Below, piece after piece: positions 58,301 to 62,634 of a stretch of DNA of 64,000 nt. Below the pieces are notes generated by a model that worked only from the letters and a program-made list of their open reading frames with translations, did not search any database and was not told where the DNA came from. The stretch is from the NCBI GenBank assembly GCA_047967505.1, contig CM106540.1, one strand, 5' to 3'. The stretch comes from Dipteris shenzhenensis (Eukaryota; Polypodiophyta; Polypodiopsida; Gleicheniales). The first letter of the stretch is position 1. Each line of letters begins with the position of its first letter. A program made the translations under genes and the position numbers.

Positions 58301-60204
58301 TACACAGGCTCTGAGGAGCTCTAGGTGTGGCGTGCTAAACTTAGCTTCAGTTGGATTCCCTGGTGCAAACGATGAGATATTGGAATGTTAGGTGGGACTG
58401 GATATTTCAGTAGAGCAGCAGATTGCCCCACTATTAGAGTGTTCAGTGCAAGCTCCTCTACTAGAGCTCGGACAGACTCTAGAGGGAGAGTGATGGTAAA
58501 CTAGGTCCTATGGTGACAGCCTGGAATATTGTCTCTTGCTAGTGCCTTCATAGGAGGCAAGCTCGGATGGCACATGGAATACCCGAGCCACGATTGCCTG
58601 GAAGACAAGGATTCTATCCAAGGCAGAGGGAGGCCTGGGCATCATCAATCCAAAAATGCAGAGTAGAGCCATGTTGGGGAACCTTAGGGGTCTGGCTCGA
58701 AGCTCCAAGCCTTGGAAGCTCTTTCTACAGTAGGGGTTTCTAAGGAACATGCCCCCCACAAAAGGGCAGTGGAAGCAGTCTCACCGATTTGGATCTTCAT
58801 AGACGCCCCTTTCACAGGGAAGGGGTCACCACTGATGTAGAGCTTAATGAGAATGTGGTGGCATCTCTCAGGCAGTCTCATTCGGACCAGCCTCAAAGGG
58901 GGAGATGAGATTGAGTAACACCCCCTACTCTCGCACCCACACGTCCATGACCAAGAGAAGCATATGCTAGAGCCTAAGCAGGACAGCACACAGACATTGG
59001 TTGGGCACCATGGGACAGTGGTCTGGGCGAGATCCCCTAGGCTTGGAGTTCAATCCCCCAGCAGCCCGAGGAGAGGCTGAGAGTGAATGCCCACCAAGAG
59101 CCTTGATCCATAGACCTTCTACGTTCTTTTGGTCAGTTCTCCAGGACAGGAATTACTCTGAGTCTTCTTCCTACAACATGGCCACGACGTGCCTTACCTG
59201 GTTTTCTTCAGCATCATCTTGAGTGGTTCACTGTGGATCGAGTCAAAGAGAGGGGGCAGAGACCCGGGGGGATGACAGGGTCTTGGACTCACTAGAGTCG
59301 CAGAGGATCAGAGCAGTTGGCCATCTTACCTATGTTCTTGGTTACTAGACAATGTCCAACTTCTAGGTAACAGTCCGTTCTTGGTTAAACAGCCAGCCTT
59401 AATTGCCTATACAACTCTTAATTTTAAATGCACCCGGAGGCAAACAAAAACGCATACTCAGATTCAATTTCTATACTCACCCGTGGTCCACAGACATCCT
59501 GTCCATTCTGGCTTAACAAGAGAGTTCCACTATAACAAGTCACCTATTCTTCAGCTCTTAAGTCACTCCCACAGATGGCAGGCACTTTCCCAATCGACAA
59601 ATTTTCCAGGAGCCACACCATGAGATAAAACAACCAGCCCTGCTGGCTACCTGTTCTTGAATAAGAAACATTTGTTATGCTGAGTTATATACTCTGATGA
59701 TGAAAATGGAATGTTGGAACAAATTAATTTGTCAGACGATAGACGATGTGGAGGTTTAAGCTAGACCTACTACTATCTCCTCAACGTCCAGAAAATCATA
59801 CCTTCACTGGACGATCCAAACCAGCATTCTCAGGCCTGGTTAGCTCATAAATAATAGATCCATTCATGCCCCCTGTACAAGGGCCAAATGGTTACCTCTT
59901 TTTGAACTGCATTGATAACACAGGAAGGCAATCTCAATCTGAAAAGCATTTCGCAATGCACTCCCATAGGTTGAAACTGTAAAAACTAACAGCCTCTATT
60001 TCTTCTGATCGAATGTCATCGTGCATATTTACCATCAGTGCATACATTGATGGAGAAATTTGTACTGATGATTTACCTGTATGTTTTGCAACATTATAAG
60101 TTCCAGCATCATGAAAGACCAGACGTAGTATCCCAGCAGCTCTTGGTCTCTTTAAAACCTTTCGTAACTCAAGAAGAATGAATTTGAGATCATCATCAGC
60201 ATTC
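29542..60204 (-). CDS. APX6: APX-R/APX6-like class I haem peroxidase (gene span, partial 5')
   Basis: Eight minus-strand exons join in phase to 241 residues plus stop. They are 60204-60077, 59872-59802, 34419-34377, 34272-34176, 34087-34004, 33803-33682, 33575-33506 and 29653-29542. The product is a plant class I peroxidase of the ascorbate-peroxidase-related group, a plastid hydrogen-peroxide-handling enzyme in species studied. The distal haem side is 'LRLVFHDAGTY' (catalytic Arg and His). The proximal His is in 'VVLSGAHTLG' and its Asp partner is in 'PLVFDNSYF'. 'SWADLIAVAGAEAV' and 'MVGLPSDRTLVDDDECL' are typical of APX-R. Every junction has GT-AG sites. The roughly 80 N-terminal residues, including any transit peptide, were not found, so the gene continues upstream or is truncated. 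No stop or frameshift is seen. One 25.4-kb intron is packed with retrotransposons. Confidence 0.85.
29654..33505 (-). other. 3.85-kb intron of the peroxidase gene
   Basis: No element or gene motif was recognised in it. Short plus-strand open frames (for example 32255-32623) show no family features. Confidence 0.6.
33506..33575 (-). CDS. APX6: APX6-like exon 'GLPSD..LVDDDECL'
   Basis: The exon is 70 nt. The acceptor is GTCCTACAG; the donor is CTCAG|GTGTGC. It encodes 'DEMASMVGLPSDRTLVDDDE' followed by 'CL', the conserved C-terminal block of class I peroxidases. It is followed by a 3,852-bp intron. Confidence 0.88.
33682..33803 (-). CDS. APX6: APX6-like exon with proximal haem His
   Basis: The exon is 122 nt. 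The acceptor is ATGCTGGTAG; the donor is CAGAGTG|GTGCGT. It encodes 'TQELVVLSGAHTLGNKGFGN' and 'PLVFDNSYFKVLLQKPW'. The His of GAHTLG is the haem iron ligand and the Asp of VFDNSYF is its hydrogen-bond partner. Confidence 0.9.
34004..34087 (-). CDS. APX6: APX6-like exon 'DPEGELP'
   Basis: The exon is 84 nt. The acceptor is TTTGTGTTTGCAG; the donor is TTCAA|GTATAA. It encodes 'SSDPEGELPSESLNASSLKE' followed by 'NFFRKGF'. Split codons on both sides (AT|C and AA|G) rejoin correctly. Confidence 0.88.
34176..34272 (-). CDS. APX6: APX6-like exon 'SWADLIAVAGAEAV'
   Basis: The exon is 97 nt. The acceptor is TTCTGGGGCAG; the donor is GATTCCAT|GTATGG. It encodes 'SWADLIAVAGAEAVATCGGP' followed by 'VIPVKLGRLDS', a signature block of APX-R proteins. 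Introns on both sides are short (104 and 88 bp). Confidence 0.9.
34377..34419 (-). CDS. APX6: APX6-like 43-nt micro-exon
   Basis: The acceptor is CTGTCTCCAG and the donor is GAAG|GTTTGT. It encodes 'ILSMVKASLDQSIE' and leaves one base that completes Val of the next exon (G|TA). The position matches the short 'LKVL.KAK..VE' segment of the family, and the exon is two residues shorter than the Arabidopsis protein as I remember it. It is the weakest of the exons on sequence alone but fits in phase and position. Confidence 0.65.
35397..36299 (-). mobile_element. 5'-truncated plant L1 with poly(A) and 14-bp TSD
   Basis: The minus-strand sequence carries the zf-RVT finger ('CHTIVESVQHCLWECRQART') followed by 'SWEILASITAWHIWRARC' and a 3' end TTAATGAAGTGATCTTTTG followed by A(8-11). 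The flanking direct repeat AGCTCTATCTATTT is at 35383-35396 and 36300-36313. This is a standard target-primed insertion into the 3' part of the ORF1-only LINE. Confidence 0.85.
36360..37207 (-). pseudogene. LINE ORF1 (coiled coil, RRM-like, CTD)
   Basis: Translation gives a helical segment ('EVHDLKMQLATVTAKL', 'IKKEVSMEVETKSNKTDIQE'). An RRM-like core follows ('ALKIRIGLLPENW', 'NTLKSRKLQTKIL'), then a C-terminal domain 'KVWIAEDLTRALLKNKATEL' and 'AKVRAAREDGKQAVY'. This is the architecture of animal L1 ORF1p, and it is divergent from the ORF1 at 41314. There is at least one stop (near 36990) and a frame change near 36536. Confidence 0.6.
37583..41313 (-). CDS. LINE ORF2: endonuclease, reverse transcriptase, CCHC finger
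   Basis: The endonuclease occupies 41260-40480: 'AVWNCNG', 'FFTETHESPERPLP', 'LLGDFNARTS', 'SVIDYIIG', 'SADHALI'. A single frameshift lies near 40680; after it the frame is open for over 1,000 codons to 37583. The RT has 'DPMEPSNYRTIMIG', 'FVDFRKAFDTVPR', 'IGVKQGCPLSPTLFGLYIDE' and 'LLYKDDVVLIS'. In that last motif the usual YADD is YKDD, both aspartates kept. A C-terminal finger 'CPCC...EERFICRC' at 38160-38090 has Arg where sibling copies have the zinc His. The RT motifs resemble the RTE/CR1/L2-like LINE group more than plant L1; clade placement needs a tree. Confidence 0.85.
41278..41316 (-). promoter_or_regulatory. UGA CGG stop context with downstream hairpin
   Basis: ORF1 ends TGA (41316-41314) followed by CGG, then a potential stem GACAGG...CCTGTC with a 17-nt loop. 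ORF2 continues in the same frame for 210 residues with no AUG before the endonuclease motifs. UGA CGG is a known readthrough context in plant and animal RNA viruses. Use of it here is inferred. Confidence 0.5.
41314..42210 (-). CDS. LINE ORF1 protein, animal-L1-like architecture
   Basis: 298 residues from the ATG at 42210. Residues 10-110 form a coiled coil with regular Leu/Val/Ile spacing ('LTAQVASLTDRVTQQDREIL'). Then comes an RRM-like core starting 'KALNIRIRGI' and 'VGAYRVRRDRTREQPLIIRF' (about 160-230). A C-terminal domain follows: 'ISMDEDLTQIQVEERKALMP' and 'GKWAVIRDGRLI'. This matches the coiled coil-RRM-CTD plan of vertebrate L1 ORF1p, an RNA-binding trimer, whereas most plant L1 ORF1 proteins have DUF4283 and a zinc knuckle. 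The frame is open upstream into the neighbouring LINE tail. It ends in TGA, and ORF2 follows in the same frame. Confidence 0.8.
   Translation of the reverse strand: MPCTVCPCQHILPELQHFQTHLRDALQMLHRKDETIALLTAQVASLTDRVTQQDREILSVRTDLQVLQATHRTLAGEIHGHTERVQQIETRVQHIDTSPTTAVAAVEEHLTSLQTEVQRATEWVDVVRRQPSQPQRSTVSATLAESQQRATKALNIRIRGILPSETESTMTQAVTFVSQTLGVQDHGIVGAYRVRRDRTREQPLIIRFRDAQARLAALRRRGTLRDHPQISMDEDLTQIQVEERKALMPQRDAARAQGKWAVIRDGRLITGTLRRAPTVPRDDRPADMAPPPPPAPTA
42217..43544 (-). mobile_element. 3' part of a split LINE copy
   Basis: Minus strand: RT C-terminus from 'MALVAGGDQRC', finger 'CTLCDIQEVETEEHFIFRCP', C-terminal tail, then the 3' end (42300-42246: GACCCATCGGTC, GACTTTAATAAAC) and a (TTTC)4(TC)7 tail. 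It begins at the exact RT position where the piece at 49058 stops ('LPWIALSS'). I therefore read both as one element split by the LINE at 43545-49057. Stops occur, for example Trp to TAG at 43512 and near 43380. Confidence 0.75.
43846..47607 (-). pseudogene. LINE ORF2 with in-frame stops
   Basis: A single frame spans about 1,240 codons. The endonuclease (47560-46700) has 'TVWNCNG', 'FYTETHESPERPLP', 'LVGDFNARTG', 'SVVDYILG' and 'GADHTY'. The RT (46000-45000) has 'FVDFRKAFDTVPR', 'KQGCPLSPTLFGLYIDELET' and 'LLYADDVVLLS'. The finger is 'CPLC...EEHFAFRC' (44380-44300). Stops at about 46315, 45358, 44996, 44350 and 44280 each differ from a sense codon in sibling copies by one transition. An extra stop lies in the ORF1-ORF2 linker at 47581. 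Confidence 0.8.
47608..48689 (-). pseudogene. LINE ORF1 with longer N-terminus
   Basis: It starts 'MAHKPKQSPKPIVGEITKRI' and has a Pro/Ser/Thr-rich region of about 100 residues absent from the copy at 41314. A coiled-coil stretch, the 'KALNIRVRGIPRAD' core and the C-terminal domain 'IFMDEDLTPMQVEERRTLLQ' with 'GKWAVIRDGRLL' follow. It is broken by TAG at 48218 and a frameshift near 47830. It ends in TAG (47610) followed by GGA, in frame with ORF2. Confidence 0.75.
48840..49057 (-). repeat. G-rich minisatellite at the LINE 5' end
   Basis: On the plus strand, units of about 20-23 bp built on GCTGAGCGACGAGGGGGGGG and a second type GTAGAGCTACGGGAGGGGGG repeat across the 5' end of the full-length LINE. 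Four-G runs are dense enough for G-quadruplexes on the plus strand. They may be 5' promoter monomers. Confidence 0.6.
49058..50376 (-). mobile_element. middle part of the split LINE copy (RT)
   Basis: Minus strand 50371-49058 encodes the RT: 'PENYRTIMIGHVMSKIYALV', 'FVDFRKAFDTVPRA', 'KQGCPLSPTLFGLYIDELET', 'LLYADDVALLS', continuing to 'SRLPWIALSS'. One stop (Arg to TGA near 50088) interrupts it. It continues across the copia insertion at 56166. Confidence 0.8.
50377..50648 (-). repeat. copia 3' LTR
   Basis: 272 bp; termini TGTTAG...CTCACA in element orientation. It differs from the other LTR by a 15-bp repeat-unit indel (GAGAGCTGAAAGCTT) and about two substitutions, so insertion is fairly recent. 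Confidence 0.93.
50649..50660 (-). promoter_or_regulatory. copia polypurine tract
   Basis: Element-strand GCAGGGGGG immediately before the 3' LTR TGTTAG, the expected plus-strand primer site. Confidence 0.8.
50684..51202 (-). CDS. copia RNase H C-terminal domain
   Basis: The frame is open for 172 codons and carries the standard copia RNase H motifs: 'YSDSDWAGDYDTRQSTSG', 'SSCEAEYRGAF', 'DSQSAIAVAKNPVFHARTKH' and 'VADIFTKAL'. The catalytic acidic residues (D of SDSDW, E of CEAEY, D of DSQSA) are present. The upstream RT is absent; L1 sequence begins within about 30 bp. Confidence 0.9.
   Translation of the reverse strand: MVPPEPQISQGGDLQMHAYSDSDWAGDYDTRQSTSGNCFFLGKSCISWLSKKQSTVATSSCEAEYRGAFTATVECVWLRRLFADLHLSLEGPSPILTDSQSAIAVAKNPVFHARTKHIEVHYHYVREKLHAREISMIFVSTHDNVADIFTKALPREKFEAFRTALNLYPFGD
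51215..54275 (-). mobile_element. plant L1 ORF2 block inside the copia element
   Basis: Minus strand: the endonuclease starts at 'LLLLQEHKLSTAHSRRCGK' (54275), missing its first 30 or so residues. It continues with 'GGVCTSV', 'NIYAPTD' and 'LDRFYVSDWA'. The RT has 'LLDFEKAYDRVDW' (about 52520-52560), 'GCPLAPYLF' preceded by TAG (52370), 'YADDTALYVQDDE' (about 52210) and 'AKINWNKSVGFL'. The C-terminal region reaches 51245. There is no poly(A), no target duplication and no ORF1, so it does not look like an ordinary L1 insertion. Frameshifts occur near 53640, 52490 and 52330. Confidence 0.85.
54276..54905 (-). CDS. copia zinc knuckle and protease
   Basis: It begins with a partial knuckle 'CFAAGHHIAEC' (last three ligands; the first Cys is lost at a breakpoint), then a linker. 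The aspartic protease has the active site 'WYFDSGASKYIT' and continues through 'LSDVLYVPGITKNLLSVSTL', the normal copia pattern just before integrase. The open frame runs into L1 sequence after 'LSGTLLHGLF'. The capsid part of gag is missing. Confidence 0.85.
54910..55889 (-). repeat. repetitive copia leader
   Basis: Two repeat types replace the expected gag. From 54930 to 55230 an AAATTTGGGGCTTT word recurs with CGCAATTTC. From 55320 to 55760 a CCGTAC / GTACGG word recurs dozens of times. No gag domain is visible. Confidence 0.75.
55890..55901 (-). promoter_or_regulatory. copia primer-binding site (initiator tRNA-Met)
   Basis: Element-strand TGGTATCAGAGC, two bases inside the 5' LTR; complementary to the 3' end of plant initiator tRNA-Met. 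Confidence 0.93.
55904..56160 (-). repeat. copia 5' LTR
   Basis: 257 bp, TGTTAG...CTCACA in element orientation, next to the primer-binding site and nearly identical to 50377-50648. Confidence 0.93.
56166..56366 (-). mobile_element. 5' part of the split LINE copy
   Basis: Minus-strand translation gives the endonuclease-RT linker ('RRFLEGRSPLPLTDTQIW', 'FTRGGVKDAVMKLHNGRA') and joins the RT piece at 50371 once the copia element and its CGCTC duplication are removed. The left-over 5' boundary near 56366 marks a 5' truncation. Confidence 0.75.
56367..56570 (-). mobile_element. LINE-family tail followed by a leader-like segment
   Basis: At 56543-56570 the minus strand reads AAGACATTAATTCATCC, then TTCTTTCTTTC and (TC)n, a variant of the family 3' end. 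Downstream of it (56542-56367) is a GC-rich segment that may be the 5' leader of the ORF1-only element resumed at 37271. Confidence 0.45.
56571..57136. other. unassigned, pyrimidine-rich
   Basis: No gene is recognised. It would be the body of the element whose tail is at 56543-56570 if that element is on the minus strand. Confidence 0.3.
57137..57320 (-). mobile_element. LINE/SINE 3' end with (TC)n tail
   Basis: The minus strand ends ATGAATAAAGTGATTCTTG then (TC)6. This resembles an L1-type 3' end (compare TTAATGAAGTGATCTTTTG at 35410) but has a TC tail instead of poly(A). The body of about 180 bp has no coding motif. Confidence 0.4.
57380..58200 (+). pseudogene. internally deleted LINE: ORF1 core joined to ORF2 C-terminus
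   Basis: Plus strand: 57395-57530 translates to 'VLNIRFWDIPRTSTTSIED', 'VTSFVASPPRVPQHEIKSAW' and 'RIGRDHPIG', matching the ORF1 RRM core of the copy at 47608-48689. Directly after, 57560-57860 matches the ORF2 C-terminal segment after the finger ('DQRHVATFLHKAQGHRDRLP'). The endonuclease and RT are missing. A 62-bp tandem duplication occupies 57842-57965. Confidence 0.55.
57842..57965 (+). repeat. 62-bp tandem duplication
   Basis: 57842-57903 and 57904-57965 both read AAGGAAACACTCACCAAAGG and continue alike, with two or three differences. Confidence 0.85.
58205..59130 (+). pseudogene. plant L1 RT C-terminal relic
   Basis: Plus-strand translation gives 'LKAEINWSKSIDYYTGSEEL', matching 'AAGAKINWNKSVGFLTYPGA' of the L1 at 52170. 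Later it gives 'ATIAWKTRILSKAEGGLGII' followed by 'NPKMQSRAMLGNL', the conserved AW..V..PK.EGGLGI motif. Stops interrupt it. It is on the opposite strand to the copia-embedded L1 and follows the deleted LINE directly. Confidence 0.6.
59802..59872 (-). CDS. APX6: APX6-like exon 'GGMNGSI'
   Basis: The exon is 71 nt. Its acceptor is CTTGTACAG and its donor is GTGAAG|GTATGA. It encodes 'GMNGSIIYELTRPENAGLDR', the conserved stretch that follows the distal helix in class I peroxidases. Phase joins exactly with the upstream exon (G|GG) and it ends on a codon boundary. It is separated from the next exon by 25,382 bp. Confidence 0.85.
60077..60204 (-). CDS. APX6: APX6-like exon with distal catalytic site
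   Basis: The exon is 128 nt and encodes 'LLELRKVLKRPRAAGILRLV' followed by 'FHDAGTYNVAKHT'. Arg and His of LRLVFHD are the peroxide-cleaving residues. The donor is ACAG|GTAAAT at 60076. The acceptor I chose is ATGAAAG|GAATGC, with a weak pyrimidine tract, so the left edge of the peptide could differ. One base (G) carries over to the next exon. Confidence 0.85.
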
Positions 60205-61980
60205 CTTTCATGAAAAGGGAATGATTATTTTAGTTTCTTCCTCAGAGCTAAGAGCAATTTGCACACAGATTGAAACCATAAAGTAAACAACATACACCTC
60301 AAGAAGGTATTTAGGCAGTAAAGATGACTGGAAGGCAAAATCAGAGCTATGTATCTTTAAGACATTAAAATCAACTATTTGGTATGTAGAACACCATACT
60401 ACTACAAAAGTCGGTAAGAAAACCACGTAAAAAAAGAGGATGTCCCTATCAGAGATGTCATTTTCGAAATCAAAGAAAGAAAGACCCAAGATAGAGAACA
60501 ACTAGGCCAGCAAAGTATAATGATGGCCTTATCCCACGCTGGAGTCAATCAACCAACGATCTCACATCCCTCAGAGTGATTAGCCCAATGATGGCCAAAC
60601 ATTTCTGCTGGTTTTGTGGCCAGGAAATGGTATAACATGTTAGCATCAAATCTTCCAAGGATACCAGTAAGCTGCCAACTGCTGGTGAACTCCAAGAGCT
60701 TCCATTCTAGAGAGACAAATGTGTGGATGCACAAGCTCATCATATGTCAGTCTTGAGGAATGGCAATATCAAATTTAAAACAGTGCTGATCAATATCTCA
60801 AGTACATTCCTTGGGTATGTGAGCTCTTGCAAAGATACAAATCTCCCTATCACCACAGATTGTGCCAATGCACTCTCCCATTACAACCACAGTATATGAG
60901 AGACCTCCAACCGACTGGAGTCCCAAGCTCGTTCACAATAAGTGTTTGAAACAGAACTTACACTTGTCTATAGAATAGCACAGCAATATAACATGTAAGA
61001 TTAAACAATCACCGACTGAGAACACAAGACATGTTGTGCAGAAGATATGCCAAGGTACAACGCCCACTGAATTTCACTTCAGCACTTGTGCACAAGAAGA
61101 TATAGAGATTATTTCAGGTGTGGAAAATTACACAGACGTACAGCCAAAAGAAAGGTATATTAAATATCCAATCAAAATACAAAACCTGTCAAAATGTGTT
61201 CCACACCTTCAGCAAACATCTACTGAGATATGGCAACCAATACAAGCTCTGTTTGCTGGAACCTTTCTTGAAGAACCCCTCCCAGAACCCCACATGCCTC
61301 TCATAGGCTTCAGTAGCTTGCTCTAGGGTGAGCTCTGCATGCTGCTCCGTCCTGCACACACATGTAGTCTCCTACAGGGTGTGGGTATGTACCACATGGG
61401 GCCCAATACTGACTGAGGTCTGCTCTGCAACATCGGACTAATGAATGCCCCCTCAAGGGAGCCCGTTTAAGGGACTAAGACCAGACTGCTACTGCAGGCA
61501 GGCAACCAGAACTACAGAGATCCAGTCTGCGCATACTCGCCTACCATTGGCCAACTCTGCCAGATGGCAGTCTGCCAATAGCCCTACCCAACTGCAGGAC
61601 TGCTGACTGCAGTCTGTGCTTGATTCACTGAACCGCTGTCGATCAGTACCTGTCCCAAACGAGTGTACTTGCTGCTGTACTGCCAATCAGTACAGCCTGT
61701 GAAATAGGCCCTCTAGATGCGCCTCTACCTGTCCTGTCCAGGCCCTATATTTGGTGGCCCATTTGGCTGCCCTAAAAGTAAGTCGAGAAGCATGCACGAT
61801 TACTGCCCACGTGGCAGCCTGACTGCTGCCCATGTGGCAGCTCTCTCAATACCCCTAGATGTGCCCATGTGGCACAATCTACACCAAAGATGCTGTAGGT
61901 GTCAAGCCCTGTTACACTCCTCATTGGGGGCTAATAAGAGGGGGGGCATTGACCATTAAATTCCAACAACCCAGTCTATC
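60205..61980. other. unassigned; expected site of APX6 5' exons
   Basis: No N-terminal APX6 exon was recognised. The word GCCCA(C/T)GTGGCA occurs three times at about 61805-61875; the first copy contains CACGTG. 61330-61680 is rich in CTGC/ACTG words. Confidence 0.35.
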
Positions 61981-62360
61981 GAAAAGTCTCTCCATCAGGC
62001 CCATGCAAAATCTTTCAAGAACATGTTGAAGATGTCATCATCATTTGGTCCATGAACCCACACATCTAGTATCTCCAGGTCTTGCTCTGCAGTGTACACA
62101 AATAACTGGATCTAGTTTGGATCACAGGTACAATCATTGGTCACATGAACACTCCGGAGTCTTCAAGATTGAAAAGTCTCTCCAGTAACTCCAATGCAAA
62201 AGCTTTCAAGAACATGTTGAAGATTTCATCATCATTTGGTCCATGAACCCGCACCTCTAGTATCCCCAGGTCCTGCTCTGCAGCGTACACAAATAACTGG
62301 ATCTAGTTTGGAACACTGGTACAATCATTGGTCCCATGAACACCTTGGAGTCTTCAAGAT
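61981..62360. repeat. 190-bp tandem duplication
   Basis: 61981-62170 and 62171-62360 both start GAAAAGTCTCTCCA and end GAGTCTTCAAGAT, with scattered differences. A minus-strand frame in the second copy reads 'AAEQDLGILEVRVHGPNDDE', so it may come from a coding sequence I do not recognise. Confidence 0.85.
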
Positions 62361-62431
62361 ACCTAGGCATCAATAGGTCTAACCAATCGTCCCCCTCAGA
62401 AGCTAGAATAGACCAGACCCTGCAAAGTACC

Positions 62432-62619
62432 TGTTGGGGTAAAGGCACATTGCCACCCTTTAAAAGTTATGACCCCTATGACTGTCTTAAGACAGTCATA
62501 GGGTGAATCCCTAATCCTAATAAAACCTTAGAGTTTGTGGTGTGGCTCAACACATTTTACACACCCACACTCCTGGTGTCTCTCTCTCCTAACGTTCCAC
62601 CCCCTCTCTTTCCCTCACA
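62432..62619 (+). repeat. 5' LTR of a copia-like element
   Basis: 188 bp, TGTTGGGGT...CCCTCACA, followed after two bases by a tRNA-Met primer site. It contains a 30-bp perfect palindrome (62474-62503) and AATAAA at 62519-62524. The partner LTR would lie beyond the window. Confidence 0.8.
62474..62503. repeat. 30-bp perfect palindrome in the LTR
   Basis: The half-site CCCTATGACTGTCTT is followed at once by its exact reverse complement, with no spacer. It lies upstream of the AATAAA signal. Confidence 0.95.
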
Positions 62620-62621
62620 AG

Positions 62622-62634
62622 TGGTATCAGAGCC
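62622..62634 (+). promoter_or_regulatory. primer-binding site (initiator tRNA-Met)
   Basis: TGGTATCAGAGCC, 2 bp downstream of the LTR end, the typical plant copia primer site. Confidence 0.9.

Larger units (their letters stand above)
34420..59801 (-). other. 25.4-kb intron filled with nested retroelements
   Basis: It is bounded by GTATGA (donor, 59801) and CTGTCTCCAG (acceptor, 34420). Most of 35263-56570 is LINE, L1 and copia sequence on the gene's own strand. Decayed plus-strand LINE pieces occupy 57380-59130. Unassigned sequence remains at 34420-35262, 56571-57136 and 59131-59801. Confidence 0.8.

Noticed and set aside
60549-60743. Minus-strand frame 'LEWKLLEFTSSWQLTGILGR' as a possible upstream peroxidase exon
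   Set aside because: It does not resemble any part of class I peroxidases or a transit peptide, and splice phase cannot be shown.
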